DNA from: Geosiphon pyriformis
Taxonomy: Eukaryota > Glomeromycota > Glomeromycetes > Archaeosporales > Geosiphonaceae
Direction of reading: 5' to 3'
NCBI GenBank assembly: GCA_016748015.1
Contig: JAAOMT010000676.1
Location: forward strand, 7,408-25,792
DNA length: 18,385 nt
Shown: positions 1-8,689 of the stretch, in pieces
Numbering within the stretch: position 1 is the first letter of the stretch
How the letters are laid out: each line of letters opens with the position of its first letter
Notes under the pieces: model-generated
Databases searched by the model: none
Seen by the model: only the letters and a program-made list of their open reading frames with translations
Told to the model about the DNA's origin: nothing
Position numbers and translations under genes: made by a program

Positions 1-398
1 TTCTTTATTTTTATTTTCTTTATTTTATTTTTTTTTTTTTTTTGATTTTGTTGTTGTATACTAATTGATTAAAAGATTAAGCACTGAGTTATTGACGTCA
101 AGAATAGCCTGATAAAAGACCCAGAAATAAGAGTAGGATTTTATATATTATCGGATAGCTTACCAGAAGGGCATGACTGCCAGACTAAATTTGGCCACCA
201 CACTGAGAAAGAAATTAAGAAAACTCTTGAAAAGATACATCTACTATCAACACTATTGAATCTCTGTCCATTATACAAAGGGCTCCATCAAAACCTTCAG
301 ATACAACACTTGCAGAACCTCATCCACAGAAGTAGCTTTTGAGCACCAAGTTATGAGTTTGTTATTTAATTCAACAGCAGAAATAATCACCTGTAACA
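1..398 (+). repeat. LTR fragment, 3' part (plus orientation)
   Basis: The stretch is similar, in inverted orientation, to 1277-1732. Shared landmarks in the same order are the pyrimidine tract, a GATTAAAA block, a 'gcttaccagaagggcat' / 'gcttatcaggagaatt' pair, 'aatctctgtc.attataca', 'aaaccttcagat' and 'gcaccaagtta...gtttgttattt'. The end at 398 (…ctgtaaca) matches the CA end of the minus-strand copy (…ctataaca). No primer-binding site follows it, so it fits the downstream LTR, or a solo LTR, of a plus-oriented element whose remainder lies left of the window. The first 45 bases are a T-rich pyrimidine tract that is internal to the LTR. Confidence 0.7.
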
Positions 399-411
399 AC
401 AATTACTGAAG

Positions 412-1262
412 GTAAGTTTTTCTGATTAATTGCTTTGGTATTTGGATTGTTTTGAGTTTGCTAGGTTTTAATGTTTGGAGTTTCAACTTCCAAATTTTCT
501 AAGATTGAGTTTTGGTAAGTAAATTTTTAATTTTTGGCTTCTTTTTCTTTTTCTTTTTTTTCTGATTTCGTTATCTTCCAGGGACTTGTATTTCCAAAAT
601 CTGGTTAGGGTGGTGGTGATTGGAGTTCTGATGGCATTGGGGATCATGATTTAAATCCCTCAAAGTAGTTGCCATAAGTTCCTAGTAATTCTGTTTTTTT
701 TATTTACTTTAAAATGGGAGTTGGCCAAATATTGATGTCACATGTAATGTGAACATGCCTATTAATAAGATATTGATAGTGTTTTCTAGTATATAATAGT
801 ATGATAGATTGGTTAGTGATTTAACTCTGGTTTTCTTTCAAGTAGGTAGTTGTATTTGTTTTGGTATTACTACTGGTATTTGCAATCTTCCTTTGTCTTT
901 GTTTGTATAAATGATGGGGAATTGTTGTTGTGTGTATCTTTTAATGATTTGATTGATTTCTCTGATGATTAGTGCAAAACTGTAGTTTTTTGGTAAACTG
1001 GTATGTTGAAATAATTCTGTATAGAAATTTTTCCTTGCAGATTCAATGTTAACTGTTGCTCCTAAGCAGTCTGTAATTTTATTATTGACATAAAAGTTGA
1101 AGGCTAATTTTGCTGAGAAATGGTTATTGTTTAATTCTAATTGTTGCCTGTATTGTTAAAACAGAGATTTGGCAAATCTTAAGTGGTTTGCTCTTATGAT
1201 TTCTAATTCTGTCACTTTTGGATGATTGTTATTGGTGCTGTTCTCTGTAGGATTATATCTTA
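412..1262 (-). pseudogene. Broken gag of a Ty3/Gypsy-like retrotransposon
   Basis: Directly inside the minus-strand LTR and primer-binding site, a minus-strand frame stays open from about 1262 to a TGA at 838-840, except for one TAA at 1156-1158. It reads like a structural gag protein: a Gln/Asn-rich helix (RQQLELNNNHFSAKLAFNFY) and then SARKNFYTELFQ, LPKNYSFALIIREIN and KRYTQQQFPIIYTNKDKGRL. After 838 the sense continues in another frame (TYGNYFEGFKS, then Pro-rich PPP runs near 600-630), so at least one frameshift and several stops are present. No zinc knuckle, protease or reverse transcriptase follows before the next LTR at 398. The pattern resembles gag-like proteins I associate with glomeromycotan genomes; that is recollection, not a search. 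The product would form the particle that packages element RNA. Confidence 0.65.
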
Positions 1263-1274
1263 CAGAGAGCACCA
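1263..1274 (-). other. tRNA primer-binding site
   Basis: On the minus strand, two bases beyond the LTR end, the sequence reads TGGTGCTCTCTG. This is the complement of a tRNA 3' end in CAGAGAGCACCA (including the CCA tail), the usual place and form of a retrotransposon minus-strand primer site. The primer tRNA was not identified. Confidence 0.65.
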
Positions 1275-1276
1275 AA

Positions 1277-1732
1277 TGTTATAGGTAATTATTTGGGGTC
1301 TCCAAATCAAATAACAAACTTGTAACTTGGTGCTTAGTGACTAATCTGGTGGATAGTGTTGGTAATGTTGGTACATTGTTATTATCTGAAGGTTTTGTTG
1401 TGGAGTTTTTTGTATAATAGACAGAGATTTAATTGATAGTTTTATCTGTAGCTTCCTAAAACTGCAGTTTTGTCAAATTTTTTTCTCAGCGTGATGGCCA
1501 GTAATTCTCCTGATAAGCTATTCTCAAATTTATAAGTGTTTTGCCCTTGTATTATAGGTCTTTTACCAGTCCTTATAACATCTGTATCTTAGCACTTAAT
1601 TTTTAATCGATTTAGTAAAACCAAAAAAATAACAAAAGAAAATAAAAAAAAATAAAAGAAAATAATAAAACAAATAAAAGCAATTACAAGTTAATATTTT
1701 GTCAATAACCATGATCAAGAGCTATTGTTTCA
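1277..1732 (-). repeat. 5' LTR of the minus-strand retrotransposon
   Basis: On the minus strand this block of about 456 bp begins TGAAACAATAG and ends CTATAACA, i.e. TG...CA ends. It is followed by the primer-binding site and gag, so it is the upstream LTR. It contains a pyrimidine/purine low-complexity tract (1620-1680 on plus, A-rich). Its similarity to 1-398 (inverted) and to 5378-5882 (same orientation) defines the boundaries. The outer end was set where this copy and the 5882 copy stop matching. Confidence 0.7.
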
Positions 1733-1900
1733 GTGTGGTTAAGTATCAATTACTATCAACATGAAATGTTAATAGTGGAAAGTGGATTTGAGATAAAGAA
1801 TAATTATTTATTAATATTTGTGAATTTGAAAGTTGCTTAGATAAAATCTAAACTAAAAGGTCTGCCTTTTTTACTTCTAATACTACCACTATATATACAT

Positions 1901-2075
1901 AATTGAGATTCCTCAATTCCTCAATTTTTGACACCAGGAATCTTGAAATTTCTGGAATCTTGCAATTCCTTTTGAGAAAAATTTTGGAATTTTGGAATTC
2001 TGCGATTCCTTGTACAAGAATCCTGAAATTTCTGGAATTCTGCAATTTTTCTTAAAAAGAATCTTGGAATTCCAT
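1901..2075. repeat. Short tandem repeat, period about 80 bp
   Basis: A segment around 1938-1970 (ggaatcttgaaatttctgg...) recurs exactly 80 bp later (2018-2050) with few changes. Smaller variants of a 'ggaattctgcaattcc' word are scattered through the block. An open minus-strand frame here is only the translation of this repeat and shows no protein-like features. Confidence 0.6.
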
Positions 2076-2080
2076 ATTTA

Positions 2081-3594
2081 CTACAGCTACCTCTAATTGG
2101 CTAATTTATGTGTTAATATACTTCTTATATTTTTATGAGTAACATTCTTTTATAGTTTTTAATATGTTAAATAGTAGTATTTAAATCTGTTAAAGTATGT
2201 AGATAAACTTTTTTGATTAATTTATTCTTTAAATTAATAATAGTTTAATCCAAATTTTAAAAATTAGAGTAATAAGTATTTGTTTTAAGCTAATAAATTC
2301 TTTTAAAAAATTTATTAAACTTTTTAATATAAGTTATAATAGATTCTAATAGTTTTTATTTGATGTTTTAAAAGTAGTTTTAAAAAATAATTAAAGTATT
2401 ATTGTTTATAAACTATTTAAAAAAAGCAGTTTTAAAAGTTGACTATTCTGCAAAAAAAGCAGCCAAGTTTTTGAATTATTTGCCAAAATATTTTTAAAAA
2501 AATAAAAAATTGCTCTTAATATTCTTATTATATTTTATTTATTTGTGTTTTTTGCTTTAGTAACTTAGTCAAGCCACTCTTAAAAACTGATTTTAATGTT
2601 TTTTTTAGAGAATTTAAAAATTTTTGCAATATAAATAGTCATTTTTTTATTTTTATTATTGTCTATAGTTTTTTTTTTTTTGTTTTTTTTTTCAATAGAT
2701 TCAGAAATGTCTTTTTTGTAAGCTAATATTTTTAAATATTTACTTTGGTTTTCTGCTAAATAATTAGGAAGATTAGTATTAGTTTAAAATTAGTTCTAAC
2801 TATTAGATTAAATTTTTGATAAAGTTTTCTGGTCTTAAAAATTAGTTAAAAAATGAATTAAATATTTGTACTTAAGTAAACAAAGTCGAGAAAAATGTAA
2901 TTAAAAATAGTAATTTAAAATTGGTTTTTTATTTAAGTGTTTATAAATATTAAAAGATTTGTTTTTAATGTATTAAAAATTGTGTAAACTAGTTAAGTGT
3001 TTTTTTTTGTTTTTGTTAATTTTAGATTCAAATTTAAGTTTAAGAACAAATTTTAAATCAACAAAATATTTTTTTTTATAAAACTTAATAATATTATAAT
3101 TAAGTTTTTTAAAATAAATAGTGTAAATATCAATACTAATAACTTTTGAATCTTTGTTTAAATAATAAATTAAGTTTTTAAGAAATTTTTTTTTAATTTT
3201 TATAATATTATTGTTTCCAAAAAAATAATTATTAATTTAATTTTCAATATATTAAAAAAATTTTTTTTAAAAGCTGTAATTTTATTTTGGTTTTTAAATT
3301 ATTGTTTATAGTAAATATAAATTAATTAATAATACTTTAAAGTTATTATATCTGATATAATTACTACTTTAATTTAATTGTTGCTGTATTATTTTTTAGA
3401 AAACATCAAATATTACTGAAAATTTTTCTACTTTTTTCTAAATATTGTTAATATTATTTTGCTGGTAATTTTGTTATTAATAAAACTTAATAAATTTTCA
3501 ATAAATTAATTTTTTTTTCAAAGTATTTTTTTATATTTTAAACTATTTATGCTGTTAGACTTATAAAAAAATAACCAATTTTATATTAATTATT
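2081..3594. other. AT-rich stretch with no recognisable gene
   Basis: This is dominated by A/T homopolymers with very few C residues; I see a single CpG near 2888. No reading frame of protein-like composition, RNA gene or clear terminal repeat is visible. It is probably ancient transposon sequence decayed beyond recognition. Confidence 0.6.
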
Positions 3595-3732
3595 TGTATA
3601 ATTACTTTACAGTAAAAATTAATTTTTTAACAAAAAAATCTTATCTGTAAATTTTTTAAAATATGTATAATTACTTTGTTGTAAAAGTTAACTCTTTTAT
3701 AAAAAATCCTAACTATAAACTACTTAATAATA
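3595..3732. repeat. Tandem duplication, 69-bp unit, two copies
   Basis: The units 3595-3663 and 3664-3732 both begin 'tgtataattacttt' and align over their length with scattered substitutions (…aatcttatctgtaaa… / …aatcctaactataaa…). Nothing suggests a function. Confidence 0.6.
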
Positions 3733-3837
3733 TAAAAAAAAATAAATTAAAAAAAATAAAAATAAAAAAATATATCAAAAAAGTTATTTTAGATTCAAAT
3801 TTAGAAGTTTTTAATAATTACTATAATTAATAATTAA

Positions 3838-4380
3838 TCAATATAAAATAATTAATTTTAAAACAAAAATATTTAAGAAAAAATCAAAAACTTTTTGTTT
3901 TCTTAATTTTATGATTATAACCAAAGCAAAAAGTAAAAAAGCTGTAAATATTACTTTTTCTATAGTAACTAATAAAATTTCAACATAAAAAAGTCTTTTT
4001 GTTATTAAAACAGCTAAACATAATGTTTTGGTTACATTTTTTTAAAAAAATATTAATGAAAAGCTGTTTTTAGTAACTATTAAAACATTTTTTTCATTTT
4101 TAACTGGTTTTTTACTAGTTAAAGTTTTTTTAAAGAGATATACTTAAATTAATTCTAGTGTTGTTTTTATTTTCTTTAAGAGCCCAAAAATTTTTAATAA
4201 TAAACCAGTTAATAAGCTGGTCTTTTTTTTTATAGTTTTTACATTTAATGTTATTAGTACTATTTTTTTTAATAAAATAGTCAAAAAGACTAAAGATTCA
4301 AAAAAGTGAAAACAATTATTCATTTCTGCTATTGTTACACAAACTTCTTTGTGATTTTTAATAAGATCTTAAATAAGATC
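3838..4380 (-). pseudogene. Decayed reading frame, unknown product
   Basis: In DNA where stops should be very frequent, one minus-strand frame of 181 codons runs from 4380 to a TGA at 3838 with only three internal TAA codons. It contains peptide-like segments such as NHKEVCVTIAEMNNCF near 4355-4310, KKPVKNEKNVLIVTKNSFSL and VTKTLCLAVLITKRLFYVEI. It is unusually rich in Leu, Phe and Ile beside Lys/Thr/Val, as if Ser (TCN) and Pro (CCN) codons had become Phe/Leu by C-to-T change. It may be a transposon gag-like or accessory gene. I do not recognise the family, and no start codon is supported. Confidence 0.35.
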
Positions 4381-5377
4381 TTTGTTGTATTAATTAGTTT
4401 ATCATTCAAAATAAGCCAAAATTAATCATTAATTATGTTGTTAAATATAAAGTCTTTAGTAAATTTTTACCAGTTTTGAAAAAAAACAACAGTTTTCTAT
4501 TAAGTTACTTGTTCTTGAAAACTGGACTGATCAAATAGAAACTGAATTATTATTATTTTTTCTGGTTTTTGGTGTTATTATTAATGGTGCTTGAGAAACT
4601 ATTACTAGTTATCAAAGATTTACTAAGTAAATAATTTTTACTCTAATATTTAATACTATTTTTAAGATTAAATTGGCTCATATTAAGGCTGTTTTTTAGT
4701 TTATACATGGTTTTTTGAATATAAAATTTGTTTTTAAAGACAATATAAAGTTTTTTTATATAGAATTTGCTTTCCAAAGTTTTTAAATACTAGGTTTTTA
4801 ATTAAGTTTACAAGTTCTGTTTGTTTGGCCACTCTTAAAATTACCAAGTTTTTGGTGGTTTTTGAATTTGGTTTTTTTTTTGCTGTTGTTGCATTGTATA
4901 ATGTATTATTAAGTATGTTTACTACTAATATTAAGATAACTCTTAGTGTTTTTGGTATTGTTTTTTATGTTATGTTGAAGTTTGTTGATTTTGATAATAT
5001 ATAATTGTTTACTTTAAAAAATTATATACTGCTGTATTTGTTCTCAATTACTGGTTAATTTTAGTGAACAAAAATAATATTTGGATTCTTTTTTTTATGA
5101 ATTAAAAAGAGATAATTTTGTTTCAAAATAAGTTTAAAACCAAGTTGGTCAATTTTTTTTTGGCTGTATTGTTTTTGAGATTAATAATATAATCTTTTAA
5201 GTTGATAGCTAAATGTGTTTTATTTTTTGTTTTCCAAATTTTGGTTATTATTCCCAATTTGCTCTAATTATATTTAAATCTTAAATTGACTTAAACTTTA
5301 CAGTTGTCAAAACTAATGTACTGAAAAAATAACATATTTGAAGAGAAACTTCTGGTTGTTGGTATTGTTTTAGATGT
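4381..5377. other. AT-rich stretch, probable decayed retrotransposon interior
   Basis: The plus strand is visibly richer in G and T than in C, the mirror image of an A/C-rich minus-strand message. It lies just inside the LTR-like block at 5378-5882, where gag would be expected. One short minus-strand segment near 5255 (LNIIRANWE) is reminiscent of the EIIRANH segment of the gag at 412-1262, but I could not extend the match. No intact gene is present. Confidence 0.4.
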
Positions 5378-5882
5378 TGTTATAAATAAACTTGATAGTA
5401 TATAGTGATAACATTTGGTGCTTAAAATTTGGGTTTTTGGGGAGTTTTTGATGGTTTTTTTTCAGTAAACTTGTTTAGTGTATTAGTATTATTAGTCTCT
5501 GAAGGTTTTTTTAATTAATATGAATTTACTTATAAAGTTTTTTGGTTATAAGACACAAAGAAATATTTTGTGGTGTTGTAACTTCTTGTATGTGAATGTA
5601 AATTATTTTCTCTGAGCTAACAAGCAGTCATTAGGGTTTGATAGTATTTTTTTACTCTTCTGATAAGCTACCAAGATAATGTTAATATCTAATCTTAAGA
5701 GAAGCTTTCTTTTTTTACTAGACTATTACAAAGTTTATTTTCAAACAGTCAATTTTTTTATGTTGCCACTTTACAAAAGAGAATAAAAAAAAATAAAAAA
5801 AAATAAAAAAATAAAAAAAATTAAAATAAGAAATAAGAAATAAATATTCTGTTAATAGCCATAATTAAAAACTATTGTGTCA
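5378..5882 (-). repeat. Decayed LTR, third copy (minus orientation)
   Basis: It follows the same landmark order as 1277-1732: TGTTATA at the inner end (5378), 'ttggtgctta' (5415), 'attatt..tctgaaggttt' (about 5495), 'ctgataagcta' (5658), an A-rich tract of repeated aaataaaa (5780-5830), and an outer end that on the minus strand begins TGACACAATAG versus TGAAACAATAG. It is more diverged than the 1277-1732 copy and no clear primer site remains beside it, so it is an older insertion of the same family. Confidence 0.6.
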
Positions 5883-6397
5883 ACAAGTTAAGTAGTAGAT
5901 AATAACATAGATTTGAAAAATTGAAGAGATATTTTATTGATATAATTTCATTTTGGTTGATAGCAACTATTCTTGAAGAGAAAAATATTTAATAATTATG
6001 ACTTGCAAGTCTAATTAACTCTGAGAGTCTAATTAACTCCTAAGAATCTAATTTTTTTTCTTTCTAATTTCTATAATTATTCATTTTTATACATTTTTTT
6101 GTTCTACAGAATTGCTTTTTAATTGTTTTGTTTTTGCTAACTATTATTTTACTATTTCTGTTATAACTTTGTTCTTCTACATTATTACTAGTTATCTTAT
6201 GTTTCAATTAGTTATTTTGTGCTATAATATATTATCGAGTTTTGTATTATGTTATTCTGAATTATTACACATATTCTGTGTATTTTCACATTATTTTGTG
6301 TTATTTTATGTCATCATGTTTTTGGTCACATTTTCTCTATAACTTTAGATTGGTTTTTCTATTCAGATAACAATATTAAAAAATAAATTATCTAACT
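5883..6397. other. AT-rich stretch with no recognisable gene
   Basis: It contains repeated words (agtctaattaactc near 6010-6045 and ttattttgtg-type words at 6240-6310). A 76-codon open plus frame at 6112-6342 is almost pure Phe/Leu/Ile/Tyr and reflects T-richness rather than coding. Confidence 0.5.
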
Positions 6398-6748
6398 ATG
6401 GACTGTAAAATTCTTTTGTCTTTCTCTTCTAAGGCTCTCAAAGTATTTAAACCATATTTTATAAGTAATATTTCTTATATTAAAGCTTCTGCTTTTTCAG
6501 ATTTTTCTGAGTTTTTTTTTAGTGGTTTTTATTTTTTTTTTGTAATTGTTAATGATTTTTTGATTTTTTTTTAGCTGATATCTTTGAAATTCAATTTGGT
6601 TAAATTGTTAATTCTGATTAGGTCTATTATTAAGCCTGTTAATGCATTAGTTATAATGTTTGAATATTTTATTAAAGATAATTTTATATTAAACAGTGTT
6701 TTTAGTCTTAAGATTAATAAACTTATGATTTATTTGAGTTTTTTTTAG
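6398..6748 (+). pseudogene. Decayed reading frame, unknown product
   Basis: An ATG at 6398 opens a frame that stays open for 117 codons except for one TAG (6572-6574) and ends at a TAG at 6746-6748. Segments such as SSKALKVFKPYFISN and YIKASAFSDFSEFFFSGF look like a former Ser-rich protein whose TCN codons have partly turned into TTN (Phe/Leu). I do not recognise it. In such T-rich DNA a chance frame is possible, so this is a weak call. Confidence 0.25.
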
Positions 6749-8528
6749 CAAGTTTATTAGTAAGTTGAGAAAAAAAATAGTTTCTTTAAAAAAAAAGTGC
6801 TGCATATAAGATATTAATATGTTTAATAATTCAGAACATTTAATTAACATAAATAATAATATATTTTCTAATTTGATTTCTTTTTAGAAATATAAATCTG
6901 TTAGGATTAAAACTAATCTCTTAAAAACAGCCAAATAATTAGTTGAATTTATTTTTTGTAGTGTTATTTTGTTTAATATTATTCAAAAAATGTTGTCTTT
7001 AGATAAATTTTCTTTTATTGTATTAATATAGTATAGTCTAAACTGGTTTAAGTAGTTAATTACATGTAAAAAACATATAAACTATATTTAATACTAGAAT
7101 TTTTAATTTGTTTTTAATTTCTAAACAGTAGTTGGGCTTTGTTTATTAAATTTTAATAAAAAAATATTTAAGAATTTTTATGTTTTTAGGATAAGTTTTT
7201 ATTGAAATTAATTTATAGAAAAGATATTTAATAAAAATTAATTTTAACTAAGATATATTTTTTTTAAAAAAAGTTCTTCTTTTATACAATTTATTATAGT
7301 ACTATTTTATAATCTAACACTTTTTTTTTCTTAATATTTTGGTAAATTAAAAATATATTTCATTAAATTACAAATTATTTCTGTAAATTATAAATTATTT
7401 TGGTAAACTGTTAAATAATAATTATAATAATTTAATTGATAATTTGAAATAATAATATAATATTAATTAATAATAAATATTATAAAAATAATTTTATATT
7501 AATTAATATCTTAAATTTCAACTGATAATACTAATTAACTTAGTAATTTAATTAATTTATAAGTTGTTTTATAATTATTTTGTCAGTTAATTTACTAATA
7601 AGTATTAGTTTAATATTTATTTATTCTGTTTTGGTATTAGTATATATTATTATTATTAGTTTATTCTAATTAAAACAGTTTTACTAAAAAAATTAAAGAT
7701 ATTTAAATTTTTTTTATTAAATAAAAAAATAGTAGCAAGTATTTTATTTTTAGTAATTATAGTTAAAAAAATCATATTAGAAGTAATTTGGTTGTTGTTA
7801 AGAGAAAAAAAATTGGTAGATTTAATTATAGCTTTTTTTTCAAAAGTATAATATTAAAATTCTGAGTTTTGTAAAAACCAAGATAAACAGCTTGGTTAAA
7901 ATATCTATTTAATAGTACTTAAAATAGTAAATTACTGTAATTTATACTCATAATAATATAAATATAAATTAAAATTGATTTTTTTTGTTTTTTTTTTTTT
8001 TTTATTATAATTGATAATTTAAGATCTTAAATTAATAAATACTAAGACAAAGACTACATTATTATTTAAGAATATTAATAATAATTTTGTAATAATTAAG
8101 ATAAATATTAGAGTTGTTAATACTAAGAAAATAAATATTAATATCTTATTAATTATATATATTTTGATTGTACTTAATATTAATTTTCTTAATATTAATT
8201 AAATATTTTTTTTAGCAATTTCTAATAATATGTTCTAATTTTTAACAATATATTCTAATTTTTAACAATAGTAATAGTTATGAAGATTTTGTTTTATAAT
8301 TCTTTTTATTTTTAATAATAATATTATTATTAATACTATAGACTGCTGTTATTTTTTTAGTATTGTAAAAACTAATATGTTTTTAAATTTTTAATAAAAA
8401 ATTCTTAGTTAATTTTTTACTTAATTAAATAAGCTTTATATTAATATTAAAAATTTTATTTATAATCAAATTAACAATTTGGGTATGATTAACTTTTTGT
8501 TTAACCAATTTAAAATTATAAATAAGTA
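6749..8528. other. AT-rich stretch with no recognisable gene
   Basis: Long runs of A and T, no CpG noticed, and no protein-like frame. It contains a two-copy 20-bp tandem repeat at 8231-8270 (tgttctaatttttaacaata, then the same with one change). It ends abruptly at the telomere-like repeat. Confidence 0.55.
8231..8270. repeat. Tandem repeat, 20-bp unit, two copies
   Basis: 8231-8250 and 8251-8270 are identical except for one base. Confidence 0.75.
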
Positions 8529-8581
8529 TTAGGGTTAGGATCAAGATTAGGGTTAAGATCAGATATAGAGGGTTGGGTTAG
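8529..8581 (+). repeat. Decayed interstitial telomeric repeat (TTAGGG type)
   Basis: From 8529 the sequence can be cut into hexamers TTAGGG TTAGGA TCAAGA TTAGGG TTAAGA TCAGAT, then ATAGAG and GGTTGGGTTA. Two units are perfect. The differences in the units next to them are mostly G-to-A or T-to-C transitions with the 6-bp register kept. TTAGGG is the usual fungal telomere unit. The repeat lies about 110 bp beyond the stop of the Penelope-like reverse transcriptase and reads as C-rich TAACCC on that gene's sense strand. Confidence 0.65.
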
Positions 8582-8689
8582 CATCATAAAACAAAACTAA
8601 TCATGTGCTAGAATCTGTGACAATGGCCAATGAGATAAAAATCACATGGCTAGACCAAGGATAAAATAATTTAACCAGCTGTCACCAAG

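Noticed and set aside
1848-2045. 65-codon minus-strand frame
   Set aside because: Translation of the 80-bp tandem repeat; the residues simply repeat with it.
6112-6342. 76-codon plus-strand frame, hydrophobic, membrane-protein-like
   Set aside because: Almost only Phe/Leu/Ile/Tyr/Val, as any T-rich DNA gives; no homology sense and no codon structure.
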